Source: Rhodospirillales bacterium
GTDB taxonomy: Bacteria; Pseudomonadota; Alphaproteobacteria; Rhodospirillales; Rhodospirillaceae
Direction of reading: 5' to 3'
DNA: 64,000 bases
Assembly: GCA_028278135.1 (NCBI GenBank)
Contig: JANQEW010000029.1
Location: 1-64,000 of the forward strand
The position numbers and the translations under genes were made by a program. Shown here piece after piece: positions 17,355 through 26,787 of the stretch. Within the stretch, counting starts at the first letter, position 1. Every line of letters begins with the position of its first letter. The notes beneath the pieces are model-generated. The model saw nothing but the letters and a program-made list of their open reading frames with translations. It was not told the origin of the DNA and did not search any database.

Positions 17355-18260
17355 ATGTCCATCAGACATCCGATTATCGTGGTTACAGGTTCTTCAGGAG
17401 CCGGCACGACAACTGTTAAAGAGGCCTTTGCTCATATGTTTCGGCGTGAAGGGATAAGTCCGGCTGTTGTAGAAGGCGATAGCTTTCATCGTTATAACCG
17501 TGCTGAGATGAAAAGTAAGACAGCGGAGGCGGAACGGGAGGGTTGCCGCCGTTTTAGTCATTTTGGCCCAGAGGCTAATCTTTTTGAAGACTTGGAGAAT
17601 CTCTTTTACACTTATGGCAAGACCGGTAGTGGGAAACGCCGTCTTTATCTCCACAACGATGAGGAAGCCAGTCCTTACACGCACCTAGGGATAAGTGCAG
17701 GTGAATTCACCCCCTGGGATGTGCTCCCTCCGCAGACGGATCTCTTATTTTACGAAGGGCTACATGGTTGTGCGCAAACAGATTCAGTCAATGTCGGTCG
17801 TCATGCTGATCTGAAAATTGGCGTCGTCCCTGTGATTAATCTTGAATGGATTCAGAAGATTCACCGTGATACCAGAGAACGGGGGTATGCTGAACAGATT
17901 GTCATGGATACAATTCTGCGCCGGATGTATGACTATGTGCATTACATCGTGCCACAATTTAAGATGACAGACATCAACTTCCAGCGTGTACCTGTTGTGG
18001 ATACTTCTGATCCGATCATTGCCCGTGATATTCCAACAGCCGATGAAAGTCTTGTTGTGATTCGTTTTCGAAAGCCGGAGAAATTTGGTGTGGACTTTCT
18101 GTATCTGCTTCAAATGCTCCACAATTCTTGGATGTCACGGCGTAATACGATAGTCATTCCCGGTGCTAAGATGGGATTAGCTATGGAGCTCATCTTGACC
18201 CCCATCATTCGCCATATAATGGCGGAGCGTCAACGAATCATAGATAATGAAATGTTATAA
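17355..18260 (+). CDS. prkB: Phosphoribulokinase
   Basis: Phosphorylates ribulose-5-phosphate to ribulose-1,5-bisphosphate, the enzyme specific to the Calvin-Benson-Bassham cycle. The P-loop GSSGAGTTT is at residues 12-20. EGDSFHRYNR, LLFYEGLHG and the RRMYDYVHYIVPQF stretch are characteristic of the proteobacterial (octameric, class I) enzyme. At 301 residues it is full length. The ATG at 17355 is preceded by AAGGGG; an open frame upstream has no such site and runs through a tandem duplication. RuBisCO is not in the window. tsaD follows after 30 bases. Symbol prkB (cbbP) by family. Confidence 0.96.
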   Translation: MSIRHPIIVVTGSSGAGTTTVKEAFAHMFRREGISPAVVEGDSFHRYNRAEMKSKTAEAEREGCRRFSHFGPEANLFEDLENLFYTYGKTGSGKRRLYLHNDEEASPYTHLGISAGEFTPWDVLPPQTDLLFYEGLHGCAQTDSVNVGRHADLKIGVVPVINLEWIQKIHRDTRERGYAEQIVMDTILRRMYDYVHYIVPQFKMTDINFQRVPVVDTSDPIIARDIPTADESLVVIRFRKPEKFGVDFLYLLQMLHNSWMSRRNTIVIPGAKMGLAMELILTPIIRHIMAERQRIIDNEML

Positions 18261-18290
18261 TGCCAGTTCAATTTATCCTTGTGTACATGA

Positions 18291-19364
18291 ATGATCATGA
18301 TACTGTTGGGCATAGAGACGAGTTGTGATGAAACGGCAGCAGCTTTTGTCGATGATACTCGCAGAATTTTAGCAGAGAGAATGCTGCTGCAGGCAGAACT
18401 CCACCAACCGTTTGGGGGTGTGGTCCCAGAGATTGCCGCCCGCGCGCATCTGCAGCATATCGATCGGCTGATAAAGGCTGCAATGGGAGGGGCAGACTTA
18501 TCCCTTGCAGACATTGATGGAGTAGCCGCGACTGGGGGACCTGGTTTGATTGGTGGAGTCATTGTTGGTGTGATGACTGCAAAAGCCATTGCCGCCGTCC
18601 GCAATGTACCCTTCATTGCTATTAACCATCTCGAAGGTCATGCCTTGACGGCTCGCCTGACGCATGATATCCCATTTCCTTACTTACTGCTTTTGGTCTC
18701 TGGTGGGCATTGTCAACTTTTAGTTACAGAAGGAGTTGGGAGGTACCATAGGCTTGGTACGACTATTGACGATGCGGCAGGGGAGGCCTTTGATAAGGTT
18801 GCTAAGATGCTAGGTCTTGGCTATCCAGGTGGTCCTGTGATTGAGAAATGCGCGCGCAAAGGTGATCCACGTCGTTTTAATCTGCCCCGCCCCATGAAGG
18901 GGCGGGCAGGGTGTAATTTTTCTTTCTCTGGTCTCAAAACGGCGGTACGGCAAACACTTCAGCGCTTGGATATCATAACACCACAAACTATTGCGGACTT
19001 GGCTGCCGCATTTCAGGCAGCCGTTACAGATGTCTTGATTGACAGAACACGTAAAGCTGTCAAGATTTTTCGTACTGGTTGGCCAGATGGAAGAGCTCTT
19101 GTTGTCTCCGGAGGAGTAGCCGCTAACCTCTTGCTGCGAGAGCATTTGACAATGCTCGCACGTGCTGAAGATCTGCTCTTTATTGCCCCTCCTCTTCGAC
19201 TCTGTACGGATAACGCTGTGATGATTGCATGGGCTGGGGTCGAACGCCTTCGAATCGGTTTTTACGATAGTCTTGATTTCAAGCCTCGTCCTCGCTGGCC
19301 TCTTGATCCTTTAGCCTCCCAAAGAGAGAAGAGCTCTTCTTTGGACGCGTTTAAATCAGAATAG
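18291..19364 (+). CDS. tsaD: tRNA N6-adenosine threonylcarbamoyltransferase TsaD
   Basis: Catalytic subunit for the t6A37 modification of ANN-decoding tRNAs. The ASKHA fold opens with ILLGIETSCDETAAA. The metal-binding HLEGH (His113, His117) and LLLLVSGGHCQL are intact, as are GTTIDDAAGEAFDKVAKMLG and VVSGGVAANLLLR. Length of 357 residues is normal. Start ATG at 18291; a second in-frame ATG six bases later is possible. TsaE, its partner ATPase, is encoded 4 kb downstream at 23185. The tsaB gene is not in the window. Confidence 0.97.
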   Translation: MIMILLGIETSCDETAAAFVDDTRRILAERMLLQAELHQPFGGVVPEIAARAHLQHIDRLIKAAMGGADLSLADIDGVAATGGPGLIGGVIVGVMTAKAIAAVRNVPFIAINHLEGHALTARLTHDIPFPYLLLLVSGGHCQLLVTEGVGRYHRLGTTIDDAAGEAFDKVAKMLGLGYPGGPVIEKCARKGDPRRFNLPRPMKGRAGCNFSFSGLKTAVRQTLQRLDIITPQTIADLAAAFQAAVTDVLIDRTRKAVKIFRTGWPDGRALVVSGGVAANLLLREHLTMLARAEDLLFIAPPLRLCTDNAVMIAWAGVERLRIGFYDSLDFKPRPRWPLDPLASQREKSSSLDAFKSE

Positions 19365-19408
19365 TTGCACTCTATAGTATCATTCACACAAAAGGCGTTT
19401 TGTGGTGC

Positions 19409-19426
19409 TTGCTACCCTTGCTACCC
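19409..19426. repeat. 9-bp perfect tandem duplication
   Basis: TTGCTACCC occurs twice in the gap downstream of tsaD. Confidence 0.88.
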
Positions 19427-19640
19427 CCCATTTACCTTACCAGAAGAGTCTTCTGGAGTGGGTAGGAGCTACTCGACAGTAGCCTCTCTTTTGTGCAGTA
19501 TGGTCGGCCGCCCACTCTGGTTCAGAGAGCAGAAAATATGCTTGCGGTAGTATTGACCGACTGTGGGGTGGGCTACCAAACAGGGCCTCAGGATTGGGAG
19601 CTCATGGCTAATGGTGGGGTACACTTCTCCCATATCCCAT

Positions 19641-20450
19641 ATGACACGACACCGCAGCCAAGCACTACATGCAATAGTTTTTGCTCTTTTTATTGTTAAG
19701 ATTGTATTGTTAACAACTTGCACTACTATAACAAAAGATTCTAACCACGTCATAGAAAGACCCGTTGGACAGCTTTATAATGAAGCGATGAACTTTCTAG
19801 AAATAGGGGAACCCCAGACGGCTGCTCAGATATTTCTTGAAGTAGACCGTCAGCATCCTCACTCCATCTGGGCCACAAAGGCTCAGTTAATGGCTGCTTA
19901 TGCTTCTTATGAAGGTGGCAAGTATGATGATGCGGTGACGGCTCTAGAACGCTTCATTCAACTGCACCCTGGCCATAGGGACACCGCTTACGCCTATTAT
20001 GTCAAGGGGTTGTGCCACTATGAGCGGCTCTCTGATGTCGCCCTGGATCAGAAAACAGCTCTACTCGCTGCAGACGCATTGCGGGAGGTCATGCTCCGCT
20101 TTCCACAGTCTCTTTATGCGCGTGATTCTCACTTCAAACTCGATCTTGTCATTGATCATTTAGCGGGAAAGGAAATGGCTATAGGTCGTTTTTATCTAAA
20201 GACTCAAAGATATCCTGCGGCTATTAATAGATTCAGAAAAGTTGTTTCTGCATATCAGACGACCACTCACACACCAGAAGCACTGCACCGTTTAGTAGAA
20301 AGCTATACGGCTTTAGGTCTGCTCAACGAGGCGCGTAAAGTAACGGCTATACTTGGATTCAATTTTCCTGGAAGTCTTTGGTATCAAGACTCATATGATC
20401 TTATCCACCAGCATGTTAAAATCATCTGTCTCAAACAAAAAGAAACATAG
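19641..20450 (+). CDS. bamD: Outer-membrane assembly lipoprotein BamD
   Basis: TPR lipoprotein of the BAM complex that inserts beta-barrel proteins. The ATG at 19641 gives a basic n-region (MTRHRSQ), a hydrophobic stretch and a cysteine at residue 27. The lipobox reads LTTC, and threonine at -1 is unusual, so lipidation is likely but not certain. The YfiO repeats follow: LYNEAMNFLEIGEPQTAAQIF, FIQLHPGHRDTAYAYYVKGLC and the final ALHRLVESYTALGLLNEARKV. About 269 residues, as expected. A longer open frame to 19563 has no signal-peptide logic. Its presence supports a double-membrane cell with outer-membrane proteins such as that at 42293. Confidence 0.92.
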   Translation: MTRHRSQALHAIVFALFIVKIVLLTTCTTITKDSNHVIERPVGQLYNEAMNFLEIGEPQTAAQIFLEVDRQHPHSIWATKAQLMAAYASYEGGKYDDAVTALERFIQLHPGHRDTAYAYYVKGLCHYERLSDVALDQKTALLAADALREVMLRFPQSLYARDSHFKLDLVIDHLAGKEMAIGRFYLKTQRYPAAINRFRKVVSAYQTTTHTPEALHRLVESYTALGLLNEARKVTAILGFNFPGSLWYQDSYDLIHQHVKIICLKQKET

Positions 20451-20528
20451 CAAGAACATCTATTATTGCAGGAGCACCGCCGTGTTATACTGCAAAGTCT
20501 TAAAAGTATTCACTCTTAGCATTCTGTC

Positions 20529-22199
20529 ATGATCAGCAGGAATCTTTTCAACGAATCCTTCATAGACGCAGACGCCGCCAGGCGTGCTCATGCTTGGCCG
20601 TTCCAGGAGGCACGGAGACTGCTTGACGTCCATCTCGGTGGACAGACGCCCAAAAAAGGCTATGTTCTGTTTGAAACAGGTTATGGACCATCAGGTCTCC
20701 CCCATATCGGGACTTTTGGGGAGGTCATACGCACGAATATGGTGCGCCAGGCTTTTCAGCAACTCGCTCCGCACATACCCACCCGTTTATTTACCTTCTC
20801 AGATGACATGGATGGCCTCCGGAAGGTACCCAACAACATTCCAAACAAAGATATGGTAGCGCAACACCTTGGTAAACCACTCACCAGTATTCCTGATCCT
20901 TTTGGCACACACGAAAGTCTTGGACATCACCACAATGCACGTTTTCGTACACTTCTCCACTCTCTTGGTTATGAGTACACCTTCATAAGCGCAACGGAGT
21001 GCTATAAGTCCGGGCTCTTCGATACAGCGTTACGCATGGTGCTGCAGCACTATGATGCTATCATGGCCGTTGTCCTCCCGACTCTCCGAAAGGAACGACG
21101 GGCTACCTACGCTCCTTTTCTCCCTGTCTGTCCACGGACAAACAAGGTACTACAGGTCCCTATTATCTCCCGAGATGTAAAATCCGGAACAATAGTATAC
21201 CAAGAACAAGAAAGTGGACTAAAAGTAGAAGTACCTGTGACAGGCGGGAGTTGTAAATTACAGTGGAAGGTTGATTGGGGGATGCGCTGGCATGCGCTCA
21301 GTGTTGATTACGAAATGTCTGGGAAGGATCTTCTTGATTCCATGCGCTTGTCAAGTCGCATTTGTAGAACTATTGGAGGTGTTCCCCCAATTAACCTAAC
21401 CTACGAACTTTTCCTCGATGAGAAGGGACAGAAAATATCGAAATCACTTGGTAATGGTCTTGCAATGGAAGAGTGGCTTCGCTATGCCCCAGTGGAATCC
21501 CTGTCTCTCTTTATGTATCAGAAACCAAAAGTAGCTAAAAAAATATCTTTTGATCTTCTTCCCAAGATAGTTGATGAATATATACACGCATTAGAACAAT
21601 TTTCTTTACAGGATGAGGTACAAAAACTTAACAATCCAGTCTGGCATATCCACGCTGGTCAACCGCCATCTATGACAGTACCAGTCAGTTTTAGTTTGCT
21701 GCTCAATCTGCTCAGTGCATGCCACACTCTAGATCCGGCAATAGTTTGGCGTTATGTCTTGCGCTATGCTCCTAATGCAACCGCCGCTCCGCTGCTCAAT
21801 AGACTCATCGCTCACGCCATCGCCTATGCTCATAAATTTTTCCTCCCATCAAAGCATTATCGTTTACCGTTGGAGGCAGAACGCGTGGCGCTGACTAATC
21901 TGTATACTGCTTTGCAAGAAGTTTCAGCAACAACATCCTCTCAAGAATTACAAAGACTTCTTTACGAAGTTGGCAAACAGCATCCAGCAGTGGGCGATTT
22001 GCATGACTGGTTTAGGGCTTTATACCAAATTCTACTCGGTCGGGATGAAGGACCTCGAATGGGATCTTTTATAGCCTTGTATGGCATACAGGAAACACTC
22101 TTTTTAATAAAAAGAGTACTAGATGGGAAAGATCTTTCAAGATTATCCTATGGATTGGCCAATACGAAAGATCATGAACAATCCAAAACATGTGATTGA
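20529..22199 (+). CDS. lysK: Lysyl-tRNA synthetase, class I
   Basis: Archaeal-type class I enzyme, found in most alphaproteobacteria instead of the class II LysRS. The HIGH motif is PHIG in GYGPSGLPHIGTFGE (about 59-62). The KMSKS motif is KISKS (about 302-306) in GQKISKSLGNG. YEMSGKDLLDS and a helical C-terminal anticodon-binding domain are also visible. At 556 residues it has the family size. No ribosome-binding site is obvious before the ATG. Confidence 0.96.
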   Translation: MISRNLFNESFIDADAARRAHAWPFQEARRLLDVHLGGQTPKKGYVLFETGYGPSGLPHIGTFGEVIRTNMVRQAFQQLAPHIPTRLFTFSDDMDGLRKVPNNIPNKDMVAQHLGKPLTSIPDPFGTHESLGHHHNARFRTLLHSLGYEYTFISATECYKSGLFDTALRMVLQHYDAIMAVVLPTLRKERRATYAPFLPVCPRTNKVLQVPIISRDVKSGTIVYQEQESGLKVEVPVTGGSCKLQWKVDWGMRWHALSVDYEMSGKDLLDSMRLSSRICRTIGGVPPINLTYELFLDEKGQKISKSLGNGLAMEEWLRYAPVESLSLFMYQKPKVAKKISFDLLPKIVDEYIHALEQFSLQDEVQKLNNPVWHIHAGQPPSMTVPVSFSLLLNLLSACHTLDPAIVWRYVLRYAPNATAAPLLNRLIAHAIAYAHKFFLPSKHYRLPLEAERVALTNLYTALQEVSATTSSQELQRLLYEVGKQHPAVGDLHDWFRALYQILLGRDEGPRMGSFIALYGIQETLFLIKRVLDGKDLSRLSYGLANTKDHEQSKTCD

Positions 22200-22322
22200 T
22201 TGCCAATGAGGAGAAAAACGTGTTGGCCGTATGAGAGGCGTTTGTCGTTCTTTTTTTCTGATCTTTATTTTTTTATTGTCGTTCATTGTCGTTATTGAGG
22301 AATTGAGGAAAGGTAGTCTCTG

Positions 22323-23180
22323 GTGTCTTCTCTGCTCTGCTTTGGACTCGGTTACAGTGCACAGTTTCTTGTTCGTCGACTGCAAAGACGCGGCATGCGC
22401 ATTGTCGGAACCACACGCCCACAGACATATCAAACGCTTGTGCTGAAAAAAAACGTTGCTTTATTGTTGCCATTTGATCGCCACCACCCACTTGATCCCG
22501 CTCTTTTCACTGGTGTGAGCCATGTTCTCGTCTCTATTCCACCAGATGCGATCGGTGACCCCGTAGCTGACGTTCATGGAACAGATTTAATCAAAGCCGC
22601 CCCGATATGGATTGGGTATCTGTCTAGCACAGGAGTCTACGGAGACACTGGAGGCGCGTGGGTAGATGAAAAAGCGCCCCTGCGTCCCCGCATAAGCCGC
22701 TCTATAGTGCGAGCGGCGGCGGAGCGCACTTGGCTCGCCCTATGGACGGAATATAGGCTTCCAGTTCATCTTTTTCGCCTAGCGGGTATTTATGGACGGG
22801 GCCGTTCAGCAGTAGACGCACTCCGCAGCGGGCGGGCACATAGAGTCATGAAACCAGGTCATGTCTCCTCAAGAATTCATGTGGAGGACCTTGCGACGAT
22901 TCTGGAGGTTTCCATGACACGACCAAATCCTGGCAGCATTTATAACGTTTGTGATAACGAACCAGCTCCTCCCCAGGACGTCATAACCTATGCAGCAGCC
23001 CTGCTGGGCATGCCAGCACCTCTCACGATGAGCTGGGAGGACGCACAACATGTACTATCTTCTCTCGCACTTACTTTCTACGCCGATACTCGCCGAGTCC
23101 GCAATGATCGTATCAAGTGCGAGTTCGGTCTCACTCTACGTTATCCTACTTATCGGGAGGGACTGACACAGTGTCTCTAG
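22323..23180 (+). CDS. NAD(P)-binding SDR-family protein (epimerase-like)
   Basis: Extended/atypical short-chain dehydrogenase fold, 285 residues. The N-terminus LLCFGLGYSAQFLVRRLQRRG carries a Rossmann glycine motif (GLGYSAQ). YLSSTGVYGD replaces the usual YxxxK active-site segment, as in YeeZ-like atypical SDRs, and VHLFRLAGIYGRGRS and RIHVEDLA follow. Start codon GTG. It ends four bases before tsaE and so probably shares its transcript. The substrate is unknown; proteins of this kind are often annotated as nucleoside-diphosphate-sugar epimerases without proof. Confidence 0.8.
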   Translation: MSSLLCFGLGYSAQFLVRRLQRRGMRIVGTTRPQTYQTLVLKKNVALLLPFDRHHPLDPALFTGVSHVLVSIPPDAIGDPVADVHGTDLIKAAPIWIGYLSSTGVYGDTGGAWVDEKAPLRPRISRSIVRAAAERTWLALWTEYRLPVHLFRLAGIYGRGRSAVDALRSGRAHRVMKPGHVSSRIHVEDLATILEVSMTRPNPGSIYNVCDNEPAPPQDVITYAAALLGMPAPLTMSWEDAQHVLSSLALTFYADTRRVRNDRIKCEFGLTLRYPTYREGLTQCL

Positions 23181-23184
23181 GAAG

Positions 23185-23682
23185 ATGGTAAATGCTTCTA
23201 TCCGACTCTCTTTACCAAACATAGAATCAGTATCAGCTCTTGGCTCTTATATATATAAAACATCAGCCGTTGGAACGGCTATTACATTATCTGGAGAAAT
23301 AGGAGTTGGTAAAACCACTTTAGCGCGTTCTATTATTCATGCGGCGCTTGGAGAAGAAGAAGAAGTTCCAAGTCCTACTTTTACTCTAGTTCAAACTTAT
23401 GAAACATTATCAGGAATAAATATTTGGCACTTTGATCTCTACCGACTCGTTCACCCTGAAGACTCGTTTGAACTAGGTATTGAAGAAGCTTTTGCTAATG
23501 GAATTAGTTTGGTTGAATGGCCAGAGCGTTTAGGATCATTGTGGCCGCCTCATCGACTTGAAGTCATGATGGCCCTAACAGGTTGGCATGAGGGACGCCA
23601 GGCATCCTTGCAGGGTCATGGTTGGTGGAAAGCGCGTATGTGTCTTTTGAGACAACTAATAAGAAAAAATATACATTTATAG
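23185..23682 (+). CDS. tsaE: tRNA threonylcarbamoyladenosine biosynthesis ATPase TsaE
   Basis: P-loop ATPase needed for the multiple-turnover cycle of the TsaBD complex in t6A synthesis. Walker A GEIGVGKTT is at 37-45. The block VPSPTFTLVQTYE and the signature IWHFDLYRL, with SLVEWPERL after it, are diagnostic. Length of 165 residues is usual. The gene follows the SDR gene by four bases and precedes addB by 13. In many alphaproteobacteria a phosphotransferase and a nucleotidyltransferase gene stand between tsaE and addB; they are missing here. Confidence 0.95.
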   Translation: MVNASIRLSLPNIESVSALGSYIYKTSAVGTAITLSGEIGVGKTTLARSIIHAALGEEEEVPSPTFTLVQTYETLSGINIWHFDLYRLVHPEDSFELGIEEAFANGISLVEWPERLGSLWPPHRLEVMMALTGWHEGRQASLQGHGWWKARMCLLRQLIRKNIHL

Positions 23683-23695
23683 GGTGGAGATTCCC

Positions 23696-26600
23696 GTGAG
23701 TTTGCCATGTCCTCGTGTCGTCACGATCGCCCCGGATCTGCCATTTGTCGATCAATTGGCCACGGGACTGCTCGCGATGAGCAATACTGGAACATGTGAA
23801 TTAGGGTGTTTTACTGTATTTTTACCGAGTCGTCGTGCATGCCTTACCTTGCGAGAGGCCTTCTTACGTGCTACATGCGGAAGACCAATGCTTTTGCCAC
23901 AGCTCGTTCCCGTAGGGGAGATCGACGAGGCTCTCTCCATTTTTGTCAATACATTACCGTTACCTAACCTCTTACCAGCCATCCCTCCCTTGCGGAGACG
24001 TCTCCTCCTCACGCGGCTGGTACTAGGAGAGCAGGGTTCCGCTGTTCTGAGCCCTGCTCAAGCGGCACAGTTGTCTGCTGCTTTAACAAAATTTTTAGAT
24101 GAAGTACAAACACAAAGACTAGACTTCGAGAATCTTGCTACTCTGGTGCCCGCTGACTATGCAGGCCATTGGCAAATTACACTCGACTTCCTAGCGCTAC
24201 TAGTACGGGTATGGCCGCAGATCTTAGCGGTTGAGAATCGTCTTGACCCTGCAGTGCGGCGGGACAATGTAATAAAGAGTTTATTAACTGCTTGGAAACA
24301 AGAGCCTCCTTCTGATCTTGTAGTGATAGCCGGTCTTGCCCATGCTGACCCCGTCCTGACTGACTTAGTGACCGCTGTTGCCGCCTTGCCTGTCGGAGAA
24401 GGCAGAAGGGGAGGATTGATTATTCTACCCGGTCTAGACTGTACTCTTGACGATAAAAGCTGGGACAACATTGACGAGACTCATCCACAAGCTGGCCTGA
24501 AAGCCTTGCTAGCAGCTCTTGACGTTAACCGCCATGACGTTCTGGACTGGCCTCACTCGCAGATTCTCTCAGCACAACGACCGCATCCTGATAGACTGCG
24601 TCTCGTTACAGAGGCACTACGCCCTGCAGCAACTACAGATTGTTGGAAGGGGTTGGCTCCCTTGTCACAAGAGACTCTCGCTGGAATAGGTTATTTGGAA
24701 TGTGCCTCTCCAGATGAAGAGGCACGTGTCATCTCTCTCCTTTTGCGAGAAAAACTAGAACATCAAGGTCAGACTGCCGCCCTCGTCACGACAGATCGTC
24801 TGCTAGCTAGGCGAGTGAGTGCTGAATTGGAAAGGTGGGATGTGCTGGTGGATGATTCAGCTGGTGTGCCACTGGCACAGACTTCACAGGGCGTTTTTTT
24901 GCGCCTCATTGCTGTGATGGTTGCCGCAGATTTTGCACCAATACAATTACTAGCAGTTTTAAAGCATCCCCTATCAGCTGCAACTTATACATTGAATAGT
25001 TTTAAGCAGCTGGTGCGGTGTCTAGAAGTGAATCTCCTACGGGGGCCCCGACAGGGACAAGGATTCAGAGGCCTAAAAGCGGCCCTGGGAAACTCTTCAA
25101 CTCATACGGCAACCGCATTGCGTGCACTACTGGACTGGTTGGAAACTGTGGCAGCAGACTTTGTGACTCTGATGCAATCGGGAAGAGAAAACGGAGCAGA
25201 AAAAGAAGTGTCACTGACAGCCCTCGTGGAGGCTCATGTTGCCTTCTCAGAATCTCTAGCGACAAGCGCTCATCAGCTTGGTTCAGACCGTCTGTGGCAA
25301 GATGAATCTGGAATTGCCGCGGCCACTTTGATGACGGATCTGCTGGAGGCTGCGGATGTCTTTCCCCGCCTTAAAGCGCGTTTTTATCCAGCATTACTTG
25401 ATTCTTGCATGGAAAGCTACACAGTACGTCCCACTGACGGCCGTCATCCTCGGTTATCTATTTTAGGACCGCTTGAAGCGCGCCTGCAACACCCGGACCT
25501 GTTAATCTTAGGGGGCCTTAATGAAGGTACCTGGCCACCAGTTCCAGACATTGACCCATGGATGAGCCGTTCTATGCGAGCTAAATTTGGTTTGCCTCTG
25601 CCAGAACGTCGCATTGGCTTGTCAGCTCACGACTTCGTGCATGCCTTCTGCGCTCCTCGCGTTGTCCTGACACGGTCACAACGGGCGGATGGCGTACCAA
25701 CAGTCCCATCACGCTGGTTGTTACGACTGAATGCTGTACTGAGAGTCACAGGTCTGCCAGAAATTGCTGCTTCCACATGGCAAGACTCTGAGATGTGGCG
25801 ACTCTGGGCACGTGCCTTGAATGTACCATACAAATTTACGCACTCTGTGCGTCCAGCACCCCGTCCGCCTGTTGTAGCGAGACCTAAAAGGCTGTCTGTC
25901 ACTGAAATTAATACATTGATGCAGGACCCTTACGCGATATATGCCAAGCGTGTACTCCGTCTACAGCCTATCTTACCGCTGGACGCTCGCTTGAACGCGG
26001 CCCAGTACGGGGTACTTGTACACAAGGCTTTGGAAATCTTTTTGAAACGTTGGCCTCCGACAGCCACAGAGGATCTACTCATCAATCCAGAAAAACTACT
26101 TTTAGCAGTGGGACAAGAAGTTTTTGCGACTTTTATGAAAAATCTACCACCATTCTGGTGGCCACGATTCAGGCGTATCGCCCGTTGGGTAGCACTCCGT
26201 GAGAAAATGCGCAGACAGAGAATACTGCGGGTATTTCCTGAAGCATACGGCCAACTGATGTTAACCATTCCAACTAGCCGCTGCAAGAAGCGCCCCCAAC
26301 AGTGCCTCCTCACTGCCAGAGCGGACCGTATCGAGCTGTTACCAGGGAACAGAATCACTATCATAGACTACAAAACTGGGCTCCTTCCGTCACAGAGGGA
26401 AGTCTCGCTCGGTTATGAGTCGCAATTACCTCTTGAAGGGGCTATGGCAGCTGCTGGTGCCTTTCCAGGAATACCGTTTGGTAGTGAAACAAAGGAATTG
26501 CTATACTGGCACTTAACTGGTATGAATGCAGGAGGAGAAGAAAGACGTGCTGCAGACCATACACCAGTAACCACCCTAGCGGAGAAGGCGCTTGAAGGCC

Positions 26601-26734
26601 TACAGACTCTTCTTACCATCTTTGCCTGTCATAAGACTCCCTACGAAGCCTGTGCACATCCTACACGCTATTCACCTTACCACCATTTAGCCCGCACGAA
26701 AGAATGGGCAACCAGCGAGCGTATCCTCGTGTGA
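23696..26734 (+). CDS. addB: Double-strand break repair protein AddB, alphaproteobacterial type
   Basis: Large subunit of the AddAB helicase-nuclease that processes DNA ends for RecA. The protein of about 1012 residues has an inactivated helicase-like N-terminal half, with LGGLNEGTWPPVPDIDPWMSR-like middle motifs, and a C-terminal RecB-type nuclease. The nuclease motif is visible as ADRIELLPGNRITIIDYKTG (Asp...DYK), with the LVHKALEIF helix before it and GYESQLPLEGAM after it. The GTG at 23696 was chosen since GGTGGAG precedes it; GTG at 23684 is an alternative. addA, which normally follows directly, is absent: the next gene is a convergent GH13 gene. Confidence 0.93.
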   Translation: MSLPCPRVVTIAPDLPFVDQLATGLLAMSNTGTCELGCFTVFLPSRRACLTLREAFLRATCGRPMLLPQLVPVGEIDEALSIFVNTLPLPNLLPAIPPLRRRLLLTRLVLGEQGSAVLSPAQAAQLSAALTKFLDEVQTQRLDFENLATLVPADYAGHWQITLDFLALLVRVWPQILAVENRLDPAVRRDNVIKSLLTAWKQEPPSDLVVIAGLAHADPVLTDLVTAVAALPVGEGRRGGLIILPGLDCTLDDKSWDNIDETHPQAGLKALLAALDVNRHDVLDWPHSQILSAQRPHPDRLRLVTEALRPAATTDCWKGLAPLSQETLAGIGYLECASPDEEARVISLLLREKLEHQGQTAALVTTDRLLARRVSAELERWDVLVDDSAGVPLAQTSQGVFLRLIAVMVAADFAPIQLLAVLKHPLSAATYTLNSFKQLVRCLEVNLLRGPRQGQGFRGLKAALGNSSTHTATALRALLDWLETVAADFVTLMQSGRENGAEKEVSLTALVEAHVAFSESLATSAHQLGSDRLWQDESGIAAATLMTDLLEAADVFPRLKARFYPALLDSCMESYTVRPTDGRHPRLSILGPLEARLQHPDLLILGGLNEGTWPPVPDIDPWMSRSMRAKFGLPLPERRIGLSAHDFVHAFCAPRVVLTRSQRADGVPTVPSRWLLRLNAVLRVTGLPEIAASTWQDSEMWRLWARALNVPYKFTHSVRPAPRPPVVARPKRLSVTEINTLMQDPYAIYAKRVLRLQPILPLDARLNAAQYGVLVHKALEIFLKRWPPTATEDLLINPEKLLLAVGQEVFATFMKNLPPFWWPRFRRIARWVALREKMRRQRILRVFPEAYGQLMLTIPTSRCKKRPQQCLLTARADRIELLPGNRITIIDYKTGLLPSQREVSLGYESQLPLEGAMAAAGAFPGIPFGSETKELLYWHLTGMNAGGEERRAADHTPVTTLAEKALEGLQTLLTIFACHKTPYEACAHPTRYSPYHHLARTKEWATSERILV

Positions 26735-26772
26735 TTTTTTCTCTGACACATGTCTCGTGAGTATGCGGGGGA

Positions 26773-26787
26773 TAGGGTCTGACCCTA
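26773..26787. terminator. Small hairpin between convergent genes
   Basis: TAGGGT-CTG-ACCCTA, a six-pair stem between the convergent addB and GH13 genes. It includes the GH13 stop codon. There is no T run on either side, so action as a terminator is uncertain. Confidence 0.3.

Noticed and set aside
22143-22491. Small frames around 22.2-22.5 kb on both strands
   Set aside because: They overlap lysK and the SDR gene in other frames and have no independent support.
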